Origin: Chloroflexota bacterium
GTDB taxonomy: Bacteria > Chloroflexota > Anaerolineae > B4-G1
Assembly: GCA_024232355.1 (NCBI GenBank)
Contig: JAAEPW010001279.1
Span: forward strand, 17,598 to 81,597
Length of the DNA: 64,000 nt
Reading direction: 5' to 3'
Shown here piece after piece: positions 1 through 8,780 of the stretch. Numbering within the stretch: position 1 is the stretch's first letter; each line of letters begins with the position of its first letter. The position numbers and the translations under genes are program-made. The notes under the pieces are model-generated. The model was not told the DNA's origin. It worked only from the letters and a program-made list of their open reading frames with translations, and did not search any database.

Positions 1-3000
1 AATCACTACTTGCCAGTGCTGTGCCATCGCCAGTGGTGTAGTTCACCGATACCGGCTGCCAAGATAAGCCGTTCAGTGTGACGGTGATGGTGGCTGATCC
101 CGCTCCCTCGTTCACCACGTAGGCGGCACTATCGAACTGCACGGTCGGCGCGTCGTTGTCAAGGATGGTTAACGTGGCGGTGGAGGGAGTGCCCAAGTTG
201 GCGTTGGGACTGGTGGCGGTGAGGGTCAGGTTCACCGTTTCAGCTGGTTCGTCCAAGCCGTCGTCCACGATGGGCACATTGAATGTTTCGGTGTTGCTGC
301 CGGGGGCAAAGGTGAGCGTGCCGTTAGCAGTGGTATAGTCGGCAGGGGCAATGGCGGTGCCGTTGCCGGTGGTATAGGCTACCGTTACCGGCTGGGTAGA
401 CGTGACGTTGAGGGTCACGGTGATGGCGGCTGATCCTGCACCTTCATCCACGTTGTAGGCTGGGCTGCTGAACGTCACGGATACCACGTCGTTGTCGAGA
501 ATGGTGAGGGTGGCGGCGGAGGGGATGCCCAGGTTGGCGTTGGGGCTGGTGGCGGCCAGAGTCAGTGCCATCGTCTCATCGAGTTCATCGATGGCGTCGT
601 CCACGATGATTACTGAGAAGGTCTGGGTGTCACTGCCCGGCAAAAAGGTCCGCGTACCGCTGCTGGTGGCATAGTCACCTGGAGCGATGGCAGTACCATC
701 TCCGGAGGTGTACGATACCGTGATCCACTGGGTGGACGTGGTGTTTAGCGTAATTGTGACAAAAGCCAGGCCCACGCCCTCGTCTACGCTGTACGTTGGA
801 CTGCTGAATGTCGCCGTCACCGCGTCGTTGTCGAGGATGGTGAGGGTAGCAGTGGGAGGGATGCCCAAGTTGGCATTGGGGCTGGTAGCGGTCAGGGTGA
901 GAGCCACTGTCTCGTCCAGTTCGTTAAAGAGATCGTCTATGATGGGCACGTTAAAGGTCTCGGTGTCGTCGCCAGGAACAAAGGTCAGTGTGCCACCGAC
1001 AGCGCCATAGTCGTCGGAAGCAATAGCGGTTCCGTCGCCGGAGGTGTAGGCCGCGGTGACCGGTTGCGTGGACGTAATGTTGAGCACAACGGCGATGGTG
1101 GCTGATCCTGCACCCTCATCCATGTTGTAGGTTACGCTGTCAAAGGCCACTGCCACTATGTCGTTATCCACGATAGTCAGTGTGGCGGCAGAAGGTGTGC
1201 CCAGGCCAGCATTGGGGCTGGTGGCGGTGAGGGTGAGGGCCACGGTCTCGTCCAGTTCGTTGAAATTGTCGTCTACGATGGACACGGTGAATGTCTCACT
1301 GTTGGTGCCGGGGGCAAAGGTGAGCGTGCCGTTGGTGACGGCATAGTCGGCGGGAGCGGTGGCGGTGCCGTCGCCGGTGGTGTAGGCTACGGTGACCGGC
1401 TGGGTGGACGTGATGTTGAGCGAAACGGTGATGGTAGCTGATCCCGCACCCTCGCTTGCATTGAAAGTCATGCTGCTGAATGTCGCTGTCACCAAGTCGT
1501 TGTCGAGGATGGTGAGGGTGGCGGCGGAGGGTGTGCCCAAGTTAGCGTTGGGGCTGGTGGCAGTCAAGGCGAGGTTTACCGTCTCGTTTAGTTCGTTAAA
1601 GAGGTCGTCTACGATGGGTACGTTAAAGGTCTCGCTGTTGCTGCCGGGCGAAAAGGTGAGTGCATTATTGACGGCAGCATAGTCGGCGGGGGCGATGGCG
1701 GTGCCGTCATTGGTGGTATAGGCCACGATGACTGGTTGGGTGGACGTGACGTTGAGCACGACAGTGATAGCAGTGGAACCTGCGCCCTCGTCCGTGCTGT
1801 AGGTTGTGCTGCTAAAGGTGGCTGTTACCATATCGTTGTCGAGAATGGTCAAGATGGCAGCGGAGGGAGTACCCAAGTTGGCGTTGGGACTGGTAGCGGT
1901 CAGGGCGAGGTCTAGGGTCTCGTCCGGTTCATTGAAGAGATCGTCCACGATGGGCACATTAAAGGTCTCGCTGTTGCTGCCTGGCAAAAATGTGAGCGTG
2001 CCGTTGGCGGTGGTATAGTCGGCGGGAGCGGTGGCGGTGCCATCGGCGGAGGCGTAGACCACGACGACCGGTTGGGCAGATGTGATGTTGAGCGAAACGG
2101 TGATAGTAGCTGCGCCTACGCCCTCATCCGCGTTGTAGGTTGCACTGTTGAATGTTGCTGTCACTATGTCATTGTCGAGAATGGTGAGGGTGGCAGCGGA
2201 AAGAGTACCCAAATTGGCGTTGGGGCTGGTGGCGGTCAGGGTGAGGTCTACTGTCTCGTCTAGTTCGTTAAAGAGATCGTCCACGATGGACACGTTAAAG
2301 GTTTCAGTGTCGCTGCCTGGTAGGAAAGTGAGCGTGCCGTTGGCAGCGCCATAGTCGGCGGGAGCGGTAGCAGTGCCATCGGTGGAGGTGTATGCTACAG
2401 TAACCGGCTGAGTGGACGTGATGTTGAGCAAAACGGCGATGGTAGCTGATCCTGCATCCTCATCTACGTTGTAGGTTGCGCTGCTGAAAGTCGCTGTCAC
2501 CAGATCGTTGTCGAGAATGGTGAGGGTGGCGGCAGAGGGGATGCCCAGGTTGGCGTTGGGGCTGGTGGCGGTCAGGGTGAGACCTACTGTTTCATCCAGT
2601 TCGTTGAAGAGATCGTCCACGATGGACACGGTGAATGTCTCGGTGTTGTCGCCAGGAACCAAGGTGAGTGTACCGCCGACAGCGCCATAGTCGGCGGGGG
2701 CAATGGCGGTACCGTCGGCGGAGGTGTAGGCTACAGTGACCGGTTGAGTGGACGTGATGTTGAGTACGACTGAGATAGTGGCTGAACCTGCGCCTTCGTC
2801 CTCGTTATAGGTGGCACTGCTGAATGTCACCGTCACCGCGTCGTTGTCGAGGATAGTGAGGGTGGCGGCGGATGGATTGCCCAAGTTGGCATTGGGACTG
2901 GCAGCAATCAGGGTAAGACCTACCGTCTCGTCCAGTTCGTTAAAGAGGTCATCCACGATGGACACAGTGAATGTCTCGGTGTCGTCACTGGGAACAAAAG

Positions 3001-4500
3001 TGAGTGTACCACTGGCAGCACCATAGTCGGCAGGAGCGGTGGCAGTGCCATCGGTGGAGGTATAGGCCACGGTGACCGGTTGAGTGGACGTGATGTTGAG
3101 CGAAACGGTGATGATGGTCGAGCCTACGCCCTCGTCTGCGTTGTAGATGGCGCTGCTGAATGTCGCCGTCACGGTGTCGTTGTCGAGGATGGTGAGGGTG
3201 GCGGCAGAAGGGGTGCCTAGATTGGCGTTGGGACTGGTGCCAGTGAGAGTAAGGTCCACTGTCTCGTCTGGTTCGTTAAAGCCATCATCCGCGATGGACA
3301 CAGTGAATGTCTCAATGTCATCACTAGGGACAAAGGTCAGTGTGCCGCCGACAGCGCCATAGTCGGCGGGAGCGGTGGCGGTACCGTCGGCGGAGGTATA
3401 GGCCACGGTGACCGGCTGGGTGGACGTGATGTTGAGCGCGACGGTGATGGTGGCTGATCCCGCGCCTTCGTCCGTGCTGTAGGTTGCACTGCTGAATGTG
3501 GCTGTCACCAAATCGTTGTCGAGAATGGTGAGGGTGGCGGCAGAGGGAGTGCCCAGGTTGGCATTGGGACTGGTGCTGATGAGAGTGAGGTCTACCGTCT
3601 CGTCGAGTTCATTAAAGCTGTCGTCCACGATGAATACGTTAAAGGTCTCGGTGTTGCTGCCGGGGGCAAAGGCAAGTGTGCCATTGGCAATGGCATAGTC
3701 GGCGGGAGCGGTGGCGGTACCGTCGGTGGTGGTGTAGGTCACGGTGACCAGCTGGGTGGATGTGGTATTGAGCGTGACGGTGATGGTGGTCGCACCTACG
3801 TCTTCGTCCGCGCTGTAGGTCGCGCTGCTAAATGTTGCCGTCACCGCGTCGTTGTCGAGGATAGTGAGGGTGGCGGGGTTGGTACCAGTGATGATCGTAT
3901 TGATGGGATTTGTGAGGCTCAGGATGACGGTCTCGTCCAGTTCGTTGAAAACGTCATCCAGTATGGACACCAAGAAAGTCTCCTGGGTGCTGCCTGGCAA
4001 AAAGGTCAGGGTGCTCGGACTGGCGAGGTAGTCCGAGCCTGTCGTCGCCGTACCGTCACTGGTCGCATAGTCTACCCAGATCGTTTGCCACGACGTGATG
4101 TTCAGGGTGGCGGTGATGGTGGCTGAACCGGCATCCTCGTTCACGTTGTACGCCGCACTGCTGAATGCCACCTGCGGCACGTCGTCGTCCACGATGGTCA
4201 ACGTGACAGGGTTGGTGCCGGTGATGGTGGCACTGACGGGATTGGAGAGGAGCAACCAGACCGTTTCATCCGGCTCATCTATCAGGTCATTGGTGATGGG
4301 TACGGCAAAGGTCATACTGGTCACACCGGGGGCAAAAGTCAGTGTGCTTGGGGCGACAGTGGTGTAATCACTGCCCGCCGTGGCCGTGCCGCCGGCGATG
4401 GTGGCATAGTCTACGGTAGCCGTCACTATTGGCGCGATGTTCATAGTTGCAGTGATAATGGCCGGGCCAGTGTTCTCGTTCACCGCAAAGTTGCTGGTCT
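1..4500 (-). repeat. Tandem 336-bp (112-aa) Calx-beta coding repeats
   Basis: The ILDND-type junction recurs at 4188, 3852, 3516, 3180, 2844, 2508, 2172, 1836, 1500, 1164, 828, 492 and 156. That is a spacing of exactly 336 bases each time. There are thirteen complete units (the first upstream of 4188) and the start of a fourteenth at the window edge. The N-terminal two or three units, coded at about 3850-4500, are more diverged (an NPV/NTIITGTNP-type stretch replaces the common strand). The later units are close to each other at DNA level, as expected from unequal recombination or slippage. Confidence 0.9.
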
Positions 4501-5854
4501 CGAATTGCACGCGAGGCAGCGGGTTCACGATTACCGTGCCGGTCGCCGTATAGATGCCGGCGCAATCCCCGGTGGCCGTCAAGGTCACGGTGTAAGAGAT
4601 GGGTGCGCTGCCAGTGTTGCTAAAGGTGTGACTGGGATTGGCAGCAGTCGTGATGGGCGAGCCGTCGCCAAAGTTCCACTGGTAACCGGTCGCTCCAAGA
4701 GATGTGTTGTTAAAGGCAACAGACTGGCCGCTAAAGATGGTCGCACTGACCGGCGTAAAGCTGGCCACCGTACCAATCAGGCTCCCCGATGACGACCAAC
4801 TGCTCTGGTTGAGCACGATTCCGGGGCTGGTGATAGTATAAGTGTTGGTCAAATAGCTGCCGTTGGGCAGCGTGGCGGGCACAGAGACGGCAAAGGTGCG
4901 GGTGAGCGTGTTCGCGCCATCAGCATAGAGCGCCACGCCACTGATGGACCAGGTGATGACCTGCCCAGCCGTGGTTGCGTCGGCAGAGAGCGTGCTGGGA
5001 TAGATGGAGAGGGGGTTGGTGATGATGCCGGTGACGGTAAAAGGCATAGTGGCGTCCGCCCCACCCGGGTTCGAGATGCCGATGGTATAGGTCAGACGTT
5101 GGCCAGGGCAGATGGCGTTGGATGGGCTGGCCCAGCTTTCAGACAGACTAAAGTCGGGAGCGCGAATGGTGGTAGTATAGGTGTGGGTGTCAAAGTATGG
5201 ATTGCCGTTGTACAAAAAGAGCGTTTGGGTGTCGGTGACGACGGTTCCATCCCGCACCGGCTGAAATAGTTCTAGTTGATATTGTCCCACATAGCTGGAT
5301 CCAATGGCAAGAGGGCCACTGACGTTCCAAAAGCGTATTTGTGTGCCGTTCCCTCCCTGGTACCACCAGATGCCGCCGCCTATCGTGCTGCCGTTGCTTC
5401 CATCCCAGTTGGGAACTCCCGAGGGCAACGTGGGCGTAATGAGTAGATCCATAGCAGCGACAGGACCGCCCGTCGCGTTGTTGATGTTTATCTGGTATGG
5501 GATTTCGATACTGACCTGGTTGTTGCCGGTATCCCAATTTTGGTAAACGGTCGCTGAATAGTTCTTGGTGATGGTAATAAAACCTCCAGGAACTAGGGCA
5601 GCGTGAGCCAATGGAACGGGACCAATCAGAGCATCCACGGGAGCCATGATCTCTTGAACGATAGGCGCAAGGATATTGTTTGCAGGGTAAGGTGCTCGTT
5701 CCACCAACGAGGTAACCGCCTGGATGGGAACAGGTAGACCAAAGGGGATCAATTGCAGGATGAAGGCCAATGCTGAGGACAGGGAAAAGAGACGGTAGAG
5801 TCGTCGATTTCTTTTCCTAGTTTTCTTGTTTTTGGATTCGTTAAAAGTCTTCAT
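1..5854 (-). CDS. Giant secreted Calx-beta repeat protein with DUF11-like and PKD domains (3' end outside window)
   Basis: The minus-strand frame is open from ATG at 5854 to the window edge, giving at least 1951 codons. The start follows GGAGG by 8 bases and overlaps the stop of the preceding gene (ATGA). The N-terminus is a basic stretch then a hydrophobic segment, consistent with a secretion signal. About residues 230-345 look like a DUF11-type beta domain. About residues 362-448 are a PKD domain (core YQWNFGDGSP). From about residue 450 onward there are Calx-beta repeats with the usual VDYAT.DGTAT..SDY and LDETV.L.L patterns ending in ILDND. Calx-beta domains bind calcium in extracellular adhesion-type proteins, so a cell-surface or matrix role is inferred. 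The C-terminus and any anchor are not visible. Plus-strand frames here are antisense shadows of the repeats. Confidence 0.9.
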   Translation of the reverse strand, partial: MKTFNESKNKKTRKRNRRLYRLFSLSSALAFILQLIPFGLPVPIQAVTSLVERAPYPANNILAPIVQEIMAPVDALIGPVPLAHAALVPGGFITITKNYSATVYQNWDTGNNQVSIEIPYQININNATGGPVAAMDLLITPTLPSGVPNWDGSNGSTIGGGIWWYQGGNGTQIRFWNVSGPLAIGSSYVGQYQLELFQPVRDGTVVTDTQTLFLYNGNPYFDTHTYTTTIRAPDFSLSESWASPSNAICPGQRLTYTIGISNPGGADATMPFTVTGIITNPLSIYPSTLSADATTAGQVITWSISGVALYADGANTLTRTFAVSVPATLPNGSYLTNTYTITSPGIVLNQSSWSSSGSLIGTVASFTPVSATIFSGQSVAFNNTSLGATGYQWNFGDGSPITTAANPSHTFSNTGSAPISYTVTLTATGDCAGIYTATGTVIVNPLPRVQFETSNFAVNENTGPAIITATMNIAPIVTATVDYATIAGGTATAGSDYTTVAPSTLTFAPGVTSMTFAVPITNDLIDEPDETVWLLLSNPVSATITGTNPVTLTIVDDDVPQVAFSSAAYNVNEDAGSATITATLNITSWQTIWVDYATSDGTATTGSDYLASPSTLTFLPGSTQETFLVSILDDVFNELDETVILSLTNPINTIITGTNPATLTILDNDAVTATFSSATYSADEDVGATTITVTLNTTSTQLVTVTYTTTDGTATAPADYAIANGTLAFAPGSNTETFNVFIVDDSFNELDETVDLTLISTSPNANLGTPSAATLTILDNDLVTATFSSATYSTDEGAGSATITVALNITSTQPVTVAYTSADGTATAPADYGAVGGTLTFVPSDDIETFTVSIADDGFNEPDETVDLTLTGTSPNANLGTPSAATLTILDNDTVTATFSSAIYNADEGVGSTIITVSLNITSTQPVTVAYTSTDGTATAPADYGAASGTLTFVPSDDTETFTVSIVDDLFNELDETVGLTLIAASPNANLGNPSAATLTILDNDAVTVTFSSATYNEDEGAGSATISVVLNITSTQPVTVAYTSADGTAIAPADYGAVGGTLTLVPGDNTETFTVSIVDDLFNELDETVGLTLTATSPNANLGIPSAATLTILDNDLVTATFSSATYNVDEDAGSATIAVLLNITSTQPVTVAYTSTDGTATAPADYGAANGTLTFLPGSDTETFNVSIVDDLFNELDETVDLTLTATSPNANLGTLSAATLTILDNDIVTATFNSATYNADEGVGAATITVSLNITSAQPVVVVYASADGTATAPADYTTANGTLTFLPGSNSETFNVPIVDDLFNEPDETLDLALTATSPNANLGTPSAAILTILDNDMVTATFSSTTYSTDEGAGSTAITVVLNVTSTQPVIVAYTTNDGTAIAPADYAAVNNALTFSPGSNSETFNVPIVDDLFNELNETVNLALTATSPNANLGTPSAATLTILDNDLVTATFSSMTFNASEGAGSATITVSLNITSTQPVTVAYTTGDGTATAPADYAVTNGTLTFAPGTNSETFTVSIVDDNFNELDETVALTLTATSPNAGLGTPSAATLTIVDNDIVAVAFDSVTYNMDEGAGSATIAVVLNITSTQPVTAAYTSGDGTAIASDDYGAVGGTLTFVPGDDTETFNVPIIDDLFNELDETVALTLTATSPNANLGIPPTATLTILDNDAVTATFSSPTYSVDEGVGLAFVTITLNTTSTQWITVSYTSGDGTAIAPGDYATSSGTRTFLPGSDTQTFSVIIVDDAIDELDETMALTLAATSPNANLGIPSAATLTILDNDVVSVTFSSPAYNVDEGAGSAAITVTLNVTSTQPVTVAYTTGNGTAIAPADYTTANGTLTFAPGSNTETFNVPIVDDGLDEPAETVNLTLTATSPNANLGTPSTATLTILDNDAPTVQFDSAAYVVNEGAGSATITVTLNGLSWQPVSVNYTTGDGTALASSD

Positions 5855-6576
5855 TGGAGTATCCTCCGTTTCTTGCCTAATTGGATCAAGAAAAAGGCCA
5901 AGATCGTGCCGATAACAATTGTCCCAATTAACAGCGTTGCCAGGCCAAGAGATGATCTGACAGGGGATTGGGTAAAAGTGTTTGTAGGAGATGTTTTGGG
6001 TGTGGCGGTGGGGGTGTTATCCGTCGAGCTTTCCAAGGGCGTGGTCAAAGGGGCGAGCGTGGGTACAGGTGTAGGGGGTGGTAGAGTTGCCCAAACGGGC
6101 AGTATTACTTGGGTCGTCACCGCCTCGCCAGTCATCGTATCCCAACCTTCGATCGTGACGCGACAGCCCGGACCGATGATGGGATCGGCGTTGTTTGGCT
6201 TTGTTAATACCACAAAGTGCAAGTGCGTTACTTGGCCTGGGGTTAGAGGGCCAACGAGTCTCCACGCGATTTCGCCTTGCTCGCCCGTTTGCGGCGTTTG
6301 CATCCACCAATCATCTCCTGGCACGCTGGTCATCACAAAGGTGGTTTGAGGGGGGACTATGTCTGTTACTGTCACTCCGGTCAATGGACTGTCGCCGGTG
6401 TGAGTGATGGTCAGTTGATAGGTGATTTCCTCTCCTGCGGGCACGGGATCAGGAGAAAAGTGCTTGGCAATGGCGAGCGGGGGATTGTCGGTCGGTTGCT
6501 GTGCCCAAACGGCTGCTGTTCCAACTAGCCATAGCGCCATTACAACAGTCCACCATCTTGTAAAGTGAGATTTCAA
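5851..6576 (-). CDS. Membrane-anchored DUF11-domain surface protein (241 aa, TTG start)
   Basis: I place the start at TTG 6576 because AAGGAG (6587-6592) lies 10 bases upstream. From there the protein begins with a clean signal peptide (KSHFTRWWTVVMALWLVG then A-rich AQQ). The longer frame to 6615 has no better site. Mature residues carry one DUF11-like beta domain (KHFSPDPVPAGEEITYQLTI), then a Pro/Thr/Ser-rich stalk. It ends with one membrane segment (about LATLLIGTIVIGTILAFFLI) and a basic tail GKKRR. There is no LPXTG motif. The stop overlaps the start of the giant Calx-beta gene by four bases, so the two are probably translationally coupled and act together at the surface. The exact function is unknown. 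Confidence 0.8.
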   Translation of the reverse strand: MKSHFTRWWTVVMALWLVGTAAVWAQQPTDNPPLAIAKHFSPDPVPAGEEITYQLTITHTGDSPLTGVTVTDIVPPQTTFVMTSVPGDDWWMQTPQTGEQGEIAWRLVGPLTPGQVTHLHFVVLTKPNNADPIIGPGCRVTIEGWDTMTGEAVTTQVILPVWATLPPPTPVPTLAPLTTPLESSTDNTPTATPKTSPTNTFTQSPVRSSLGLATLLIGTIVIGTILAFFLIQLGKKRRILQ

Positions 6577-6642
6577 CTTTTTTATTCTCCTTGAATGCAT
6601 AGCTAAAACTACCATCTGGCAAAGTGATAGATGGTATAGCTC

Positions 6643-6651
6643 ATTATACCA
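6643..6651 (-). promoter_or_regulatory. Extended -10 promoter inside a short palindrome
   Basis: On the minus strand the sequence reads TGGTATAAT, a perfect extended -10 element, about 65 bases before the DUF11 gene start. It overlaps the inverted repeat TGGTATA/TATACCA (arms 6632-6638 and 6645-6651), which could be an operator. The -35 region is weak. This is the only plausible promoter for the surface pair. Confidence 0.45.
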
Positions 6652-6710
6652 ATGAACAGGTTTTCAGATGGTTACAGTTTGGTTACACGTGGTTTCAATC
6701 GTTGGGGATT

Positions 6711-6804
6711 TTTAGCCACGAATTGCGCGAGTTTTTACGAGATTTGTTCTCTACATTCGTGATAATTCGTGCAATTCGTGGCAGAAGGAAAGAGTGTCCG
6801 GCAA
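6711..6804. repeat. Degenerate palindromic intergenic repeat (TAGCCACGAATT family)
   Basis: The left arm GCCACGAATTGC (6715-6726) pairs with GCAATTCGTGGC (6771-6782). A GTGTCCGG motif at 6794-6801 follows. The same combination (palindrome plus CCGGACAC end) occurs in better condition at 44707-44842, so this is a decayed copy of that element. It sits downstream of the GH57 gene's stop and may also act as a transcription-ending hairpin. Confidence 0.55.
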
Positions 6805-6812
6805 AGTAGACG

Positions 6813-8195
6813 TTACATCTCTGCCTTGGTCAGAATTTCATCCAGGATGTCGGCCCCGGTGCGCCCGGTACTCTCGCTCACGGCCACCGACAGGTCGCGG
6901 CGAAAGCTGTTGGACAGGTCATCCCGTGTGGCGTATAGGGTGAGGGCCAGCGCGCGAACGCCGTTGCCGATGGCGTAGCGGGGTTCGAGTCGATTCAAAT
7001 CTTCAAAAAAGAAGGTGCAACTAGAGTACATGCGCTGCCGGTAGAACTGAGCCTCGAGCAGTCCTAGTAATCGATGGGTCTCTCGGTTGCCGAGGTGCCC
7101 CAGGTCATGTTCTGCCAGAAAAGTTACCCCGTCCATCTGGCCCAGTACTACGGCGATATAGTCGTCCCGCAACGGCCAGGCGTCTATATCCAGATGCCGG
7201 GACTCGCACAGATAGACCTGATCCAGATCGCTGGCCAGGTTGTCCATTGCCCGCCGCAGCGCCCCTTTCCAGCGACTGTCGCCGGGGGTGCAGCCGCAGC
7301 CGATGGCCCAACGATCCAGCCTGTGAGCGCAACTCCAGGCCGAGTTCTCGATCACTTCCAACTCGGCTTGAGGCGGGTGCTGGCGCAGATATAGCCCCAA
7401 GGTGGTCAGCTCATAGTTGTGGCTGTCCCCCGCTTCCAGGATGCGACTCAGCACCTGCGCGCCCTGGCGATGGTGATGACCAAAGGTCTCTCCGTCGGTG
7501 GCGATGAGCAATAACTTGTCCCGGTTGCACCGCCAACCGATCTGGTCTCGCAGCCAATCATCCACGTGAGCCGGGTCTGGCATGCCGAAAGAGAGCGTGT
7601 TGCCCAGGTGCCGGTCGCGCACAAAGACGGCGATTTCTCCACCGCTGGGCAGCTGCACCCGGTACGGGCCTGCCCCCGCGCTCAGATCACCGCGCACTTG
7701 CTCGTCGGACAGAATGGTAAACCAAATTCCCTCCGCCGCCAGAATTTCCAGCGTCTCGTAATCCACCGCCATCTCTGGCAGCCATATTCCTTCTGGTTGG
7801 TGGCCAAAACGGTGCTCGAAACTGGCGATGCCCCAGCGAACCTGGCAGATTTTGTCGCGGCGGCGAGCCAGCGGCAGGATGGTGTGATGCACCGTCTGGG
7901 CCAGCCCGTTGCTGACACCGTGAGTCTGCCAATAGCTTTGCTCAGCGTCGACGATGCGCTCGTAGGTGGCGTGGTCGTGCTCGTCTAGCCAACGGGCCAG
8001 CGTACCGCCCAGGTTAAAGCTGATGCGCTCCCAGTTGCCCGCTTGAACATTGGGCGCATAACACTCGGCAGTGATGCGCTCGTTCCAGTTGGCATAAGGG
8101 GCAGCGTTTGGCTCCCTTGGAATATGTCCCGTGAAAGGGTCTATCCGAGGAGGTTGGTAAAAGTGACCGTGGATACAGAGATAACAGTTAGACAT
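6813..8195 (-). CDS. Glycoside hydrolase family 57 / DUF3536-type protein
   Basis: 460 aa. The N-terminus CIHGHFYQPPR is typical of GH57 enzymes related to alpha-amylase/4-alpha-glucanotransferase. Further family-like motifs are the tract GIWLPEMAVD, with a candidate nucleophile Glu, and LLIATDGETFGHHH, with a candidate acid/base Asp. The middle part matches the DUF3536-associated group in which the catalytic half is followed by a helical half. There is no signal peptide, so a cytoplasmic role in glycogen or alpha-glucan handling is inferred. It starts at ATG 8195 after an AGGA site and stands alone between repeats. The substrate cannot be told from sequence. Confidence 0.85.
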   Translation of the reverse strand: MSNCYLCIHGHFYQPPRIDPFTGHIPREPNAAPYANWNERITAECYAPNVQAGNWERISFNLGGTLARWLDEHDHATYERIVDAEQSYWQTHGVSNGLAQTVHHTILPLARRRDKICQVRWGIASFEHRFGHQPEGIWLPEMAVDYETLEILAAEGIWFTILSDEQVRGDLSAGAGPYRVQLPSGGEIAVFVRDRHLGNTLSFGMPDPAHVDDWLRDQIGWRCNRDKLLLIATDGETFGHHHRQGAQVLSRILEAGDSHNYELTTLGLYLRQHPPQAELEVIENSAWSCAHRLDRWAIGCGCTPGDSRWKGALRRAMDNLASDLDQVYLCESRHLDIDAWPLRDDYIAVVLGQMDGVTFLAEHDLGHLGNRETHRLLGLLEAQFYRQRMYSSCTFFFEDLNRLEPRYAIGNGVRALALTLYATRDDLSNSFRRDLSVAVSESTGRTGADILDEILTKAEM

Positions 8196-8251
8196 AATAG
8201 TTCCTATTGTGAAGTGTGATTGTCACATATTGCGAAAAATGATACGTTTAT

Positions 8252-8292
8252 TACACAGAGTTGCACAGAGGAGTCTCAGAGAGTCTCAGAGT
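8252..8292. repeat. CACAGAG-rich repeat, downstream flank of GxxExxY gene
   Basis: Short direct units (CACAGAG, CTCAGAG) are repeated about every 9-12 bases. A matching tract in the other orientation lies at 8724-8771, so the GxxExxY gene is bracketed by such repeats. Confidence 0.6.
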
Positions 8293-8320
8293 ACTTTTCT
8301 TATTGTTATGCAGAGTGGAA

Positions 8321-8704
8321 TTACATTATAAAGCGACGGATACCGTCCTTGAGCAGTTTGACGTTGAAATTGAGCAGCAAGCTAATCTTGCATCCAGAAA
8401 ACTTTAGATAAGAGAGTACCTGAGCCTCGTGAACTGAGATAATTCGCTCAACGGCTTTGAGTTCTACGACCACTTTTTTCTCCACGAGCAAATCAATGCG
8501 GTATCCTTGATCCAGGTGGATGTCCTTGTAGATCAAAGGAAGCGCTTTTTGTCGTTCAAAGCTCAATCCAAGCTGCCGTAATTCATAAGCCAAGCAAGTT
8601 TCATAGGCTGTTTCCAGCAATCCAGGCCCCAAATGGCGGTGTACTTCAATGGCTGAACCGATGATCTACTTTGTTAACTCGTTCAACTCGGCAAGATTGC
8701 TCAC
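8321..8704 (-). pseudogene. GxxExxY family protein gene with in-frame amber stop
   Basis: The main frame encodes IIGSAIEVHRHLGPGLLETAYE and continues to FNVKLLKDGIRRFIM, a complete GxxExxY family protein (named after GLLETAY). This family has a PD-(D/E)XK-like core, here YRIDLLVEKKVVVELKA. The expected N-terminus continues upstream in the same frame as VSNLAELNELTK, starting at GTG 8704 behind AAGGAG. A TAG codon (8666-8668) separates it from IIGSAIEVH. No ATG, GTG or TTG lies between the TAG and the conserved IIG; the first TTG, at 8632, would remove the helix before GPGLLE. I therefore call it a nonsense-broken gene, unless the amber is read through or a rare ATC/ATT start is used. The biological role of the family is not established. 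Confidence 0.75.
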
Positions 8705-8723
8705 AGTGTTTCTCTTCTCCTTT

Positions 8724-8771
8724 TCTCTCTGTGCATCTCTGTGTCTACTCTGCGTGACTCTGTGTCTACTC
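8724..8771. repeat. CTCTGTG-rich repeat, upstream flank of GxxExxY gene
   Basis: Units such as CTCTGTG and GACTCTGTG occur four times, the reverse complement of the 8252-8292 tract. The paired tracts suggest the GxxExxY gene travels or is amplified within this repeat. Confidence 0.6.
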
Positions 8772-8780
8772 TTTCAAATT

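Noticed and set aside
156..4367. Series of ~60-96 aa plus-strand frames with a repeated MSRMVRVAAEG-like start
   Set aside because: They recur every 336 bases because they are antisense to the Calx-beta repeats; no ribosome sites and a better minus-strand frame exists.
1..4500. Tandem repeats as CRISPR
   Set aside because: Units are 336 bases, coding and without variable spacers.
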